DNA of 64,000 bases, from NCBI GenBank assembly GCA_900314935.1, contig OMXE01000010.1:62001-126000 (forward strand), given 5' to 3'. Every line of letters starts with the position of its first letter. The stretch's first letter is position 1. Origin of the DNA: an uncultured Prevotella sp. GTDB lineage: Bacteria > Bacteroidota > Bacteroidia > Bacteroidales > Bacteroidaceae. The notes under the pieces are model-generated. The model did no database searches and was not told the DNA's origin. It saw only the letters and a list, made by a program, of their open reading frames with translations. The position numbers and the translations under genes are program-made. Below are positions 1 through 9,120 of the stretch, piece by piece.

Positions 1-573
1 ACTCTCACCAATAGTACCCATACCACGGATGTTCACCTTGAAGCCTTGTCCAGGCTGAGATGAACTCTGGGTAATGTTCACACCAGGAGTGCTTGACTGC
101 ATAGCGGTCAGTGCATTGGTGGTGTTCAGTTTGGCGATGTCCTCACCCTTCACCTGAACAGTGGCACCGGTAACCAGCTTCTTCTTCTGGACACCATAAC
201 CTACCACAACCACTTCATCCAAAGAGGTGTTTTCCTCTTCCAATGTAACATTGATGAAGCTGTTGTTACCAACACTGATCTCCTGAGTTTTGTAACCGAT
301 GTAGCTGATAACCAGCGTAGCACCTGGCTTTACACTCAGAGAAAAGTTACCTTCAAGGTCGGTAACCGTTCCATTACTAGTACCCTTCTCCATGATGCTG
401 GCACCGATAACCGGGCCCATTGCATCCACAACGGTACCTGTCACTTTTCTGTCCTGCTGTACCGACTGAACGGTATTCACAGCAGAGTCAGCCTTAGCCT
501 GAGGTGACCAGAACAATCCAAGGATTGCACAGACACCTGTAAGCAGCGCTGTCTTTCTCAAGTTTTGATTCAT
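1..573 (-). CDS. SusC/RagA-family TonB-dependent receptor, N-terminal part (runs off window)
   Basis: The reading frame starts with ATG at 573 and stays open to the window edge, giving 191 residues. It begins MNQNLRKTALLTGV, a signal peptide. A carboxypeptidase-like regulatory domain follows (VTGTVVDAMG, then GTSNGTVTDLEGNFSL and SYIGYKTQEI), then the TonB-box region SLDEVVVVGYGVQKKK and the start of the plug (ALTAMQSSTPGVNI, VNIRGMGTIGE). These are diagnostic of SusC outer-membrane porins that import glycans or peptides with a SusD partner. It is divergent from the glycan operon at 1111 and has its own -7 box at 707-714, so it probably belongs to a separate uptake locus to the left. Substrate unknown. 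Confidence 0.9.
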   Translation of the reverse strand, partial: MNQNLRKTALLTGVCAILGLFWSPQAKADSAVNTVQSVQQDRKVTGTVVDAMGPVIGASIMEKGTSNGTVTDLEGNFSLSVKPGATLVISYIGYKTQEISVGNNSFINVTLEEENTSLDEVVVVGYGVQKKKLVTGATVQVKGEDIAKLNTTNALTAMQSSTPGVNITQSSSQPGQGFKVNIRGMGTIGES

Positions 574-706
574 ACTAATTTTTCTTAGGTTTATATAGAT
601 TTCTTTAAATAGATCTCTGTATTCCCCCTTGTTTCGGTTTTGTTATACATTAGGGTTATTAGCTATGGCAAATATCTCCCACTGGATGATATAGCTTTTC
701 AAGTTG

Positions 707-714
707 CAAAGATA
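707..714 (-). promoter_or_regulatory. -7 promoter box of the leftmost SusC gene
   Basis: CAAAGATA on the plus strand reads TATCTTTG on the minus strand, an exact match to the Bacteroidetes primary-sigma -7 consensus TAnnTTTG. It lies 134 bp upstream of the ATG at 573. Confidence 0.6.
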
Positions 715-945
715 TATGTATTTTTTATAAAAGTATAATACTTTCTTGCTAATTATTACACTTTTCTTGCTTTTTTTTGCTTTCTTAATGCTCATTCATC
801 CCTTTTTACCTTATTATATTATAAATCGAGCTCTCGGAACCTTTGTATTCTATCGTAATTAAGATTATTTTGAAAGAAAGAAAAGAAAAAGTCCCCTTCT
901 TTTAAAAAAAAGTGCAGAATGTTTCATGTTGTTAAAAATAATGTT

Positions 946-953
946 TATATTTG
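946..953 (+). promoter_or_regulatory. -7 promoter box of the SusC/SusD operon
   Basis: TATATTTG matches TAnnTTTG exactly. A TTTC at 922-925 sits about 20 bp upstream as a weak -33 element. It is 158 bp before the ATG at 1111, so the operon has a long leader, which is common for glycan-uptake operons. Confidence 0.6.
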
Positions 954-1110
954 CATCCGATTACCTTTAACTTTATAACTAATTACCATAATTTTTAAAC
1001 TTAAGCATGAAACAAAATACGGGAATAATAACAGGCAAAGAGTACCATAGGTACTGTGGCTGATGATTCTATGCATCTGATAATCTAATAAATAAACCAA
1101 ATAGTCTTAT

Positions 1111-4100
1111 ATGGAAAAATGTAAATCTTATCTCTTTGGGCTACTTGCACTATTGTGTATGTTGCCCAGTGTGGCTTTCGCCCAGAACATCCGGGTGGAA
1201 GGTCAGGTGAAAGATGAGACTGGTGAACCCATGATTGGTGTCTCCGTGATGGTGGCAGGCACTGATACTGGTGTTATCACCGATCTCGACGGTAACTTTG
1301 CGTTGCCTTCCGTTTCACAAGGAGCAACTCTGGAGTTCTCCTACATCGGCTATCTTACCCAGAGTCTGAAAGCCAGTAGAAACATGACCGTCAGCATGAA
1401 GCCCGACCTGCAGAGTCTGGAAGAAGTGGTGGTGATTGCCTACGGTCAGCAGAAAAAGGTTACCATCACGGGATCCGTCTCGCAAGTTGGTGGTGACGAA
1501 CTGCTGAAGGCGCCTGTAGCCAGTGTGGCCAATGCCCTGCAAGGAAAGCTGCCGGGTATGTCGGTGGTACAGCCTTCAGGTATGCCAGGTGCTGACGAAC
1601 CGGTTATCCGCGTTCGTGGTACAGGTTCACTGAACAGTGCTGAGCCCTTGGTGCTGGTGGATGGTGTTGAGCGTTCGTTTGGACAGCTCGATCCTAATGA
1701 AATTGAGGATATCTCTATCTTGAAGGATGCCTCTGCTACAGCCGTATTCGGTGTACGTGGTGCTAATGGTGTTATCCTTGTTACCACCAAGCGTGGTGCT
1801 CCTGGCAAGGCTTCAGTAACCGTTTCGGCAAGTACAGCAGTTCAGCAGATCTCGAAGTTCATCGATTTCGCAGATTCCTATACATATGGAAAGATGTGGA
1901 ACTACACAGCCATTACTGATGCACTGCCTATGAGCCAGTGGCCAGGTACGGCCAATATTAAAGACTACACGCCTTATGCCGACACCGGTATCCGATTCAG
2001 CCAGGATGTGATGGAGCATTTCCGCACAGGTGATATGCCTGTCACATTCCCCAATACCGACTGGATTAAGTATATGATGAACGATGCCGCATGGCAGGAG
2101 CAGGTAAATGTGAATGTGAACGGTGGTACCGAGAAAGTAAGGTATTTCGTTTCTGCAGGTTTCCTGAATCAGAACTCACTCTTTAAGACCTTCTCTGACA
2201 ATAAGGATGAGACCTTCAAATATAATCGTTTCAACTATCGTGCCAACTTAGATATCAACGTATCTAAGTATAGTCAGCTTGCTCTCACGCTGGGTGGACG
2301 TGTTCAGAACCGTACCACGATGGGTGGTGGCGAGGGATTCCTCTTCCGCTATCTGCAAGGAGCTACACCTTATGCTGGTATTGGTGTTGACGACCAAGGT
2401 CGCCATATCGTTTCCGACGAAAACTTCGTAGGTCCTTACGACCGTGATGCCCTCTCGAACTTCTTCGACTTAGGTTATGTAAACGAGAGCACCAACGTAC
2501 TGAACCTTGACCTCCAATACAAGCTCGACATGAGTTTCCTCACACCGGGTCTGGATTTCAAGATCAAGGGATCATACAACACTGACTATACAGCTCAGAA
2601 GAACCGCCAGAACGGATTTGGTACAGGTGTTACCTACGTAGCAACCATCGTTGACGGCAAGGAGGTGCTCCGCAAGGAGAACATTACCTGGCCGATTCCT
2701 TACAACGAATCTAAGTGGGGTAACAGAAACTGGTATGCTGAGGCAAGTTTCAATTATTCCCGTAAGTTCGGCAACCACAACGTAGGTGCATTGCTGCTTT
2801 ACAACCAGAGCAAGACCTATTATCCATGGGATTCAAGTGGCAGTCTGTATCAGTCTATCCCGAAGGGTTATGTAGGACTTGTAGGTCGTATCACTTACGA
2901 CTATGCCACACGTTACATGGTTGACTTCAATATCGGTTACAATGGTTCAGAGAACTTTGCCGAGGGTAAGCGTTACGGTACGTTCCCATCGTTCTCTGTT
3001 GGTTGGATACCATCAAGCGAAAAGTTCTGGGAGCCCATTAAGCCTTACATTGGCTATCTGAAACTCCGTGGATCATGGGGTATGGTAGGTAACGACAACA
3101 CCAATGGTGCCCGTTTCCTCTATCTGCCTGGTGCTTGGCAGTTCTATTCAGGTGCCACAACTGTTAACCCGCAGAAACGAGGCGCAAACTTCGGTACGAG
3201 CGGCAACTGGTTGCAGGCAGTGAAGGAGCTGACCGCCGGTAACCCGAACGTTACCTGGGAAACAGCTACTAAGATTAACCTTGGTTTGGATGCAGCTTTC
3301 TTGAAAGACCGTCTGACTGTGAACCTCGACCTCTTCTGGGAAGACCGCAAGGACATTCTGGTATCAAATGCCTCTATGCTTCCTGCTGTAACTACTCTTC
3401 CTTCAAGCTATGTCAACGAAGGCCGTGTGAAGAATCATGGTTATGAGCTGACCTTGAAATGGGCCGATAGGATTGGTGATCTGCGATACAGCATCAGTCC
3501 AAGCATTGCTTTTGCCAGAAATAAGGTAATTGAAATGCTCGAGGTACCGCCTATGTATGATTATCTGAGACGTACCGGATTGCCAGTAGGACAACGCTTC
3601 GCTTATGATCTGTTTGAGTTCTATCAGCCAGGTACTGAGCAGCGCTATAAGGAGAAGTATGGTGTAGATATGCCTGACCAGGTGGCAGAACTGAGATATG
3701 GTGATGCTGTCTATGTGGACTTGAACGACGACGGTGTTATCGACCAGAACGACCAGAAACCTCTTGGTTATACAGACAATCCTGAAATCACTTGGTCGGT
3801 CAACGCCAATCTGAATTGGAAGGGATTTGACTTCTCCATGCTTTGGGTAGGTGCCGACAACACCAGTCGTGCACTGAACGGATACTTCCGCGACCAGTTT
3901 GGTTCTACCAACACTTCTGCATTGGCACAATGGGTTGCTGATAACTCTTGGACAGAGGACAACCCCAATGCCATCCTGCCACGTATCTCGTTCACCAACC
4001 GTGTTCATAACAATCGCGATTCACGGGCATGGGTTATCGACTCTAAATATGTGCGTCTGAAGAATGTGGAGATTGGTTATACCATCAACAAACCCAAGTG

Positions 4101-4266
4101 GTTGGATCTGCTCAATTACGTGAGATTCTATGTTTCAGGTCAGAACCTGTTGACATTCGCAGACTTCAAGGGCAACGACCCCGAGGCTCCTGGTTCAGGA
4201 CTTGACTTCGGTGTACGCTATCCTATGACACGTGTGTATAACTTTGGCATACAAGTCAACTTCTAA
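1111..4266 (+). CDS. SusC/RagA-family TonB-linked outer-membrane transporter (first of two)
   Basis: 1051 residues, normal size for SusC. A signal peptide (about 1-24, cut after AFA-Q) is followed by a carboxypeptidase-like beta domain (about 28-108: VEGQVKDETGEPMIG ... FSYIGYLTQS), the TonB box/plug start EEVVVIAYGQQKK, the plug (IRVRGTGSLNSAEPLVLVDGV, ILKDASATAVFGVRGANGVI) and a 22-strand barrel ending in the typical NFGIQVNF. Family knowledge: the protein forms a lidded pedal-bin complex with the SusD lipoprotein and imports oligosaccharides using TonB energy. It heads a five-gene plus-strand operon. The SusD gene starts 13 bp after its stop codon. Substrate cannot be read from the sequence. 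Confidence 0.95.
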   Translation: MEKCKSYLFGLLALLCMLPSVAFAQNIRVEGQVKDETGEPMIGVSVMVAGTDTGVITDLDGNFALPSVSQGATLEFSYIGYLTQSLKASRNMTVSMKPDLQSLEEVVVIAYGQQKKVTITGSVSQVGGDELLKAPVASVANALQGKLPGMSVVQPSGMPGADEPVIRVRGTGSLNSAEPLVLVDGVERSFGQLDPNEIEDISILKDASATAVFGVRGANGVILVTTKRGAPGKASVTVSASTAVQQISKFIDFADSYTYGKMWNYTAITDALPMSQWPGTANIKDYTPYADTGIRFSQDVMEHFRTGDMPVTFPNTDWIKYMMNDAAWQEQVNVNVNGGTEKVRYFVSAGFLNQNSLFKTFSDNKDETFKYNRFNYRANLDINVSKYSQLALTLGGRVQNRTTMGGGEGFLFRYLQGATPYAGIGVDDQGRHIVSDENFVGPYDRDALSNFFDLGYVNESTNVLNLDLQYKLDMSFLTPGLDFKIKGSYNTDYTAQKNRQNGFGTGVTYVATIVDGKEVLRKENITWPIPYNESKWGNRNWYAEASFNYSRKFGNHNVGALLLYNQSKTYYPWDSSGSLYQSIPKGYVGLVGRITYDYATRYMVDFNIGYNGSENFAEGKRYGTFPSFSVGWIPSSEKFWEPIKPYIGYLKLRGSWGMVGNDNTNGARFLYLPGAWQFYSGATTVNPQKRGANFGTSGNWLQAVKELTAGNPNVTWETATKINLGLDAAFLKDRLTVNLDLFWEDRKDILVSNASMLPAVTTLPSSYVNEGRVKNHGYELTLKWADRIGDLRYSISPSIAFARNKVIEMLEVPPMYDYLRRTGLPVGQRFAYDLFEFYQPGTEQRYKEKYGVDMPDQVAELRYGDAVYVDLNDDGVIDQNDQKPLGYTDNPEITWSVNANLNWKGFDFSMLWVGADNTSRALNGYFRDQFGSTNTSALAQWVADNSWTEDNPNAILPRISFTNRVHNNRDSRAWVIDSKYVRLKNVEIGYTINKPKWLDLLNYVRFYVSGQNLLTFADFKGNDPEAPGSGLDFGVRYPMTRVYNFGIQVNF

Positions 4267-4279
4267 ACAATTGATGATT

Positions 4280-6274
4280 ATGAAAAAAATATTTAATTAC
4301 ATATTGGCTTTGGGGATGACCAGTTGCATCTTCACTGCATGTGTCGATGATATCAATGTGGGTAATGCTTTCCTAGAGAAAGCACCTGGCGTAGAAGTGA
4401 ATATCGACACCGTGTTCAACAAGGCCGAATACACCCGCAATTTCCTGTGGAGTGCCTATGGACAGCTATACTGTACCTACACCTCTGGAAATATGATGAA
4501 CGGTGCGCCCATTGACGTGCTTTCCGACTCCTATCATTGTTACGTTGGATGGGGCGGTCCCATACAGAGTTATTATCCAGGAAACTTAACCGAGAATGCT
4601 CAGGATACCGAGGATGGTAACTTCCAGGGCAAATTCTCTTATTCTACCAAAAGTGGTCTGGACAGCGATGCTGGTGGACGTGTATCTATCTATGAGACCG
4701 TTCGCAAGTGCTGGCAGATCATTGAGAATATCGAGCGTGTACCCGATATGAGTGATACGGAGAAGAGTCGTCTGCGTGGTGAGGCTTACACCATTATGGC
4801 CAGCCGTTATTTCGACGCTTTCCGTAACTTCGGTGGCTTATGCCTCGTGAAAAAGGCATACGAAGTAGGTGAAACTTTCACAGAAGGTCGTTCTACTGCT
4901 TGGCAAACTGTTGAGTTCATCGACTCACTGATTCAGTGTGCCATCAATGAGCCAGGTTACATCTGGAATATTCCCAACGCCGACATCGGTCAGTGGTCAG
5001 GACGTCTGACACGTGCTTCTGCCCGTGCCCTCCGTGCCAAGGTTTGGATGTTTGCTGCATCGCCATTGTTCAATAACAACGAGCCCTATCTCACCTACAC
5101 CAAGAAACCTACTGGTTTGGAGAGTGAGGAGCACATCTGGTTTGGTAAGGAAGATCCTTCCTTGTGGAGCCGCTGTCTGCAGTATTGCAATGAGTTCTTC
5201 GATGACAATGCTGCCAATGGCAACTATTACCAACTGGTACAGCCAGAGTCTCAAGACGAAGCCGGCTACCGCATGGCTTACCGCCGCGCCTACCGCTATC
5301 GTAACAATGAGACACGACACGAGAAGCTGTTTGATGCACATCCCACACTCACCCTGTCAGATGGTGGCTGGGGTTGGGGCTGGCGTGGTTTTGCCCTCGA
5401 CTGTTTGCGTCAGGGTGGTGCCGTTCCCACCAACGAGTTGATGGAATGCTTCGGTATGCAGGATGGACGTAACTTCCCCTATTCCGACATTTATGGCCGC
5501 GGTAAGAATCCTGATGGCATTGACATCTTTGCCAATCGCGACCCGCGCTTGTATGAAACGATGGTTGTTCCCCAGCAGTCGCTCCCAGCAGGATTCGACT
5601 ATGCAGGTATGACCTACATGGACTCTTGGGTAGGTGGCTTCCTGGAGAAAAACAGCAATGTGAACAACAAGGACGATGTGGCCTCTGGTTACAGTAAGTT
5701 CAAGTGGCTGCTCGATTATTGGGGAGGCAACCGCTATGATGATGACCTCATCGGCGTGCCCTATATCCGTTTGGCTGAGATGTATCTCATCCGCGCAGAA
5801 GCCAAGGCTGAGACAGGTGACCTCCGTGGTGCCCTGGATGACATTCATGTTGTTCGCAGCCGTGTAGGTCTGGGACGTCTTGAGACCATGAATCCGGAAT
5901 TGAATCTAACCTCTAATAAGGAGAACCTTATCAACGAGATTCTTCGTGAGCGTAACTGCGAAATCGGTGCCGAGTGCGGCGACCGCCTCTACGACATGGT
6001 ACGACGCAAGCGTCAGGACCTTTTCACCAAACCACTGCATGAAATCAGAATCTATTGTCTCGATGCAAACGGTAACCGTTTGGACGATGGAGAAGATCAC
6101 CAGTATAAAGCAGGTCAACCTTGGCCGAAGTTCGAATACGAGAAACCTGAAATCGTTGTAGGACACCGTCGCTGGTGGGATCCTGGTTACTGGACCAACA
6201 AGTGGTATCTCGATCCTGTATCTCGTATTGAGATTCAGAAGGGATATGGTCTTACACAGAATCCTGGGTGGTAA
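4280..6274 (+). CDS. SusD/RagB-family surface lipoprotein (first of two)
   Basis: 664 residues from the ATG at 4280 (MKKIFNYILALGM), chosen because it begins a lipoprotein signal peptide with lipobox FTAC; upstream in-frame ATGs (4232, 4274) overlap or crowd the previous gene. SusD features: TPR-like helical core (LRGEAYTIMASRYFDAFRNFGG, RASARALRAKVWMFAASPL), the C-terminal region IRLAEMYLIRAEAKAETGD and LRERNCEIGAECGDRLYDMVRRK, and the near-terminal signature LTQNPGW. It is expected to cap the SusC pore at 1111 on the cell surface and bind glycan. At 664 residues it is longer than the usual 500-600. Confidence 0.93.
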   Translation: MKKIFNYILALGMTSCIFTACVDDINVGNAFLEKAPGVEVNIDTVFNKAEYTRNFLWSAYGQLYCTYTSGNMMNGAPIDVLSDSYHCYVGWGGPIQSYYPGNLTENAQDTEDGNFQGKFSYSTKSGLDSDAGGRVSIYETVRKCWQIIENIERVPDMSDTEKSRLRGEAYTIMASRYFDAFRNFGGLCLVKKAYEVGETFTEGRSTAWQTVEFIDSLIQCAINEPGYIWNIPNADIGQWSGRLTRASARALRAKVWMFAASPLFNNNEPYLTYTKKPTGLESEEHIWFGKEDPSLWSRCLQYCNEFFDDNAANGNYYQLVQPESQDEAGYRMAYRRAYRYRNNETRHEKLFDAHPTLTLSDGGWGWGWRGFALDCLRQGGAVPTNELMECFGMQDGRNFPYSDIYGRGKNPDGIDIFANRDPRLYETMVVPQQSLPAGFDYAGMTYMDSWVGGFLEKNSNVNNKDDVASGYSKFKWLLDYWGGNRYDDDLIGVPYIRLAEMYLIRAEAKAETGDLRGALDDIHVVRSRVGLGRLETMNPELNLTSNKENLINEILRERNCEIGAECGDRLYDMVRRKRQDLFTKPLHEIRIYCLDANGNRLDDGEDHQYKAGQPWPKFEYEKPEIVVGHRRWWDPGYWTNKWYLDPVSRIEIQKGYGLTQNPGW

Positions 6275-6315
6275 TTTTTCAAATTGAAAATGAACAATTG
6301 AAAATTGAAAAGATT

Positions 6316-9087
6316 ATGAAAATAAGAAATAAATATATATATACCTTGATGGGACTCTGCGTTGCCCCAATGGCAGTCAGTGCCCAGGTGACGCTGAGCG
6401 ACAAAGCGTCGCAGAAGGTAGATTTAGGCTATGGCGTTGAGCAGACGGAATACCTGACTACAGCGGCAGCAACAACCATCACGGCTGAAGAGTTGCGTCG
6501 CACCTCAGCCATCAGTCTGGCTGATGCCCTCTATGGCAAGCTCCCTGGCCTGAATGCTTTCCAGAACACTGGTTTCAAGGGCGAGGAAGGTCGTGGTGCC
6601 ACGTTTAACATCCGTGGCGTACAGACCACAGGTGAGAGAGATATCTTGATTCTTGTAGATGGTGTAGAACGACCCATCGACCGTCTTTCTGTAGAAGAGG
6701 TGGAAAGTGTTACCGTGTTGAAAGACGCGGCCGCTGTAGCCCTCTACGGTCATGAAGCCATCAATGGCGTGCTGTTGGTAAAGACCAAGCACGGTGCTAA
6801 AGACGGCAAGTACCATTTCAAGGTGGGTGCTTCGCATAAGATTCAGTTCGATCCGCAGATGGCAGATATGGTCAGCGCCTATGACTACGCCAATGCTTTG
6901 AACAAAGCTCGTTTGAACGACGGTCTTGCTCCTGCTTATACCAGCAGCGAGCTGCAGAAATTCGTTGACGGCAGTAATCCCCTGGTTTATCCTAACGTAA
7001 ACTGGAAGGATGAAGTGTTCAAGAACACGGCACATGAGTCGAATGCCTACCTGTCGTTCTTCGGTGGTACAGACAAGGTACAGTACTATACCCAGCTCGA
7101 CTATACCGATGCCCGTGGTCTCTATAAGAACCCTGATCAGGGTGATTGGAACTCACAGCTAAAGTATTCGAAGGCTAATATCCGTGCCAACATCGACTTC
7201 GAGGTAAGCAAGTCAACAAGGGTTAGCGCCAACATCTTAGGTATCCTGATGGAGACAAATGGTGTGCCCAACGTGAACTCTAACGATGCATGGTGGCATC
7301 TGTATAAGGTACCTGCACTGGCCTTCCCCATCAAGACAGCAAGTGGTGTATGGGGCGGTAGTCAGACCTTCGGCGACTTCAACCTCCTGGCTAAGTCACA
7401 GGGTGCCGGTTTCATGAAGACGCACCAGCGCCAAATCTGGGCAAACATGACTCTGGAGCAAGACCTTGATTTCATTACAGATGGTTTGAAGTTCTACGTA
7501 GGAGCATCTTACGACAACTCTTCCAATACCATTGAGACTCGCACGAAGGGTTATCAGTACGGATGGCATGAGGCTGATGGTAGTGAGCATGTGATGGGTA
7601 CTGTAGAAGACAAGCTGACGTTCAACCACTGGGTTGACACACAGTGGCGTATTGCCACCTTCAATGCAGGACTGAAATATGCTCTCCAACTCAACAATGG
7701 CGACAACTTCGGTGCCAATGCCAACTATAACATGAAGAGCGAGATTCGTGATGGTCAGGACAACACCTGGTATCGTGCCAACTGGCAGCTGGCTTTGCAC
7801 TACGACCACGCTAACCGTTTGATGGCCGATGTGGTGCTGGCAGCCAACGGTTCCAACCGCAGTAATCCAGCCAAGTGGGGCTTCTCGCCGACAATCGGTC
7901 TGGGTTACATCTATGCCAACAATCCTGATGGTATCCTCAACTATGGAAAGGTTCGTCTGTCAGGTGGTATTCAGCATACCGACTACGTGCCGGCTGCTGG
8001 TCTGTGGCTCGCCCGTTGGAGCAATTCACACGGACAGTTCTGGTATGGCACTAATTTCGCCAGTTCATGGGGTGCCTTCCTGACACAGTTCCCCACCGAT
8101 GACTTCGCACAGGAAACTGCTTATAAGGCTAACTTCGGTACAGACCTGAGAATTGCCAATGCACTGGACGTTACTTTTGATGTATTCTATCAGCAGCGTC
8201 GCAACATCCTGGTCAGCGCCAACTCACTCAACTCCTCTGTAGTTGGTATCCAGTCATCGTATGATGATAAGGGACGTGTAGCCAGCTATGGTATGGAACT
8301 GGGACTTCGCTATGCCAAGACCTTCGCCAATGGTCTTAACCTGAATGCCGGCGCTTCATTCTCAACAGTGAAGAGCGAGATCCTGGAATGGATTGAGACA
8401 CCTGCCTATCCTAACCTCTCATTGGTTGACGGTCCTGCCGATTATGAGCGTGGACTCATCGCCTTAGGTTTCTTCAAGGATCAGGCTGATATCGACAATA
8501 GTCCTGTTCAGCAGTTTGGACAGGTGAAAGTAGGTGACATCAAGTATAAGGATGTCAACGGTGATAATGTCATCAACGAGAACGACTATGTAGCACAGGA
8601 TTATGGCAACGCCTTCCCCGCCCTGAACTATGCCTTCACCTTTGGAGCAGAGTACAAGGGATTTGGCTTCAACGCCACTTTGCAGGGAGCTGCTCATCAG
8701 GTAAAGAACCTGCGCTATGTTGATGGTGTATGGGGAGCCCTCTCCGACAACCGCAACCTCTCTCAGGAATACTACGACAACTGCTTCGACATCGCTGGAG
8801 CCAATGCAAGCTATCCTCGTCTGTCAACAGAGAATGTAGCTAACAACGCTCAGAACTCCACGATCTGGTACCGCAACATCAGCTGGCTGAAGCTGCGCGA
8901 CTGCGAAGTTTACTACAAGTTGCCTGCAAAAGTCATTGAGCCGCTGAAGGTTTCAAGTGCCAAGGTATTTGTACAGGGACAGAACCTCTTGTCCTTCGAC
9001 AATATCGATGCCATGGATGCTGAGAACCTCAACACAGGCTACCCAGTGATGAAGAGTATTAATGTTGGTCTTTCAGTTCAGTTCTGA
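6316..9087 (+). CDS. SusC-like TonB-dependent receptor lacking the N-terminal regulatory domain (second)
   Basis: 923 residues from the ATG at 6316 (MKIRNKYIYTLMG); the longer reading from 6268 would overlap the previous stop and place spacer repeats in the protein. Signal peptide ends near VSA-Q. Unlike the first SusC, there is no carboxypeptidase-like domain and no clear EEVVV TonB-box stretch: the plug begins almost at once (ITAEELRRTSAISLADALYGKLPG, then FNIRGVQTTGERDILILVDGVE, VTVLKDAAAVALYGHEAINGV). The barrel ends with VGLSVQF. It pairs with the SusD at 9121. Spacing to the previous gene is 41 bp, filled with AATTGAAA-type repeats. Confidence 0.9.
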   Translation: MKIRNKYIYTLMGLCVAPMAVSAQVTLSDKASQKVDLGYGVEQTEYLTTAAATTITAEELRRTSAISLADALYGKLPGLNAFQNTGFKGEEGRGATFNIRGVQTTGERDILILVDGVERPIDRLSVEEVESVTVLKDAAAVALYGHEAINGVLLVKTKHGAKDGKYHFKVGASHKIQFDPQMADMVSAYDYANALNKARLNDGLAPAYTSSELQKFVDGSNPLVYPNVNWKDEVFKNTAHESNAYLSFFGGTDKVQYYTQLDYTDARGLYKNPDQGDWNSQLKYSKANIRANIDFEVSKSTRVSANILGILMETNGVPNVNSNDAWWHLYKVPALAFPIKTASGVWGGSQTFGDFNLLAKSQGAGFMKTHQRQIWANMTLEQDLDFITDGLKFYVGASYDNSSNTIETRTKGYQYGWHEADGSEHVMGTVEDKLTFNHWVDTQWRIATFNAGLKYALQLNNGDNFGANANYNMKSEIRDGQDNTWYRANWQLALHYDHANRLMADVVLAANGSNRSNPAKWGFSPTIGLGYIYANNPDGILNYGKVRLSGGIQHTDYVPAAGLWLARWSNSHGQFWYGTNFASSWGAFLTQFPTDDFAQETAYKANFGTDLRIANALDVTFDVFYQQRRNILVSANSLNSSVVGIQSSYDDKGRVASYGMELGLRYAKTFANGLNLNAGASFSTVKSEILEWIETPAYPNLSLVDGPADYERGLIALGFFKDQADIDNSPVQQFGQVKVGDIKYKDVNGDNVINENDYVAQDYGNAFPALNYAFTFGAEYKGFGFNATLQGAAHQVKNLRYVDGVWGALSDNRNLSQEYYDNCFDIAGANASYPRLSTENVANNAQNSTIWYRNISWLKLRDCEVYYKLPAKVIEPLKVSSAKVFVQGQNLLSFDNIDAMDAENLNTGYPVMKSINVGLSVQF

Positions 9088-9120
9088 AAAATTGATAATC
9101 AATAATTGATAATTGAAATT

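Larger units (their letters stand above)
574..1110. promoter_or_regulatory. Divergent regulatory region between two SusC genes (537 bp)
   Basis: No coding potential seen. It is very AT-rich and holds one promoter for each flanking gene: a minus-strand -7 box at 707-714 and a plus-strand one at 946-953. Both leave long untranslated leaders (about 130 and 150 nt). The plus leader contains a short perfect hairpin, AGTACC-ATA-GGTACT at 1041-1055. No regulator gene (hybrid two-component, SusR-like or ECF/anti-sigma) lies in this spacer. Confidence 0.6.

Noticed and set aside
3403..4008. Long minus-strand open frame inside the first SusC gene
   Set aside because: It lies fully inside a clearly coding gene, has no family features and no promoter; it is a codon-bias shadow. 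The same holds for the long frames opposite radC, ddl, rluD, fusA, the SGBP repeats and the large barrel gene.
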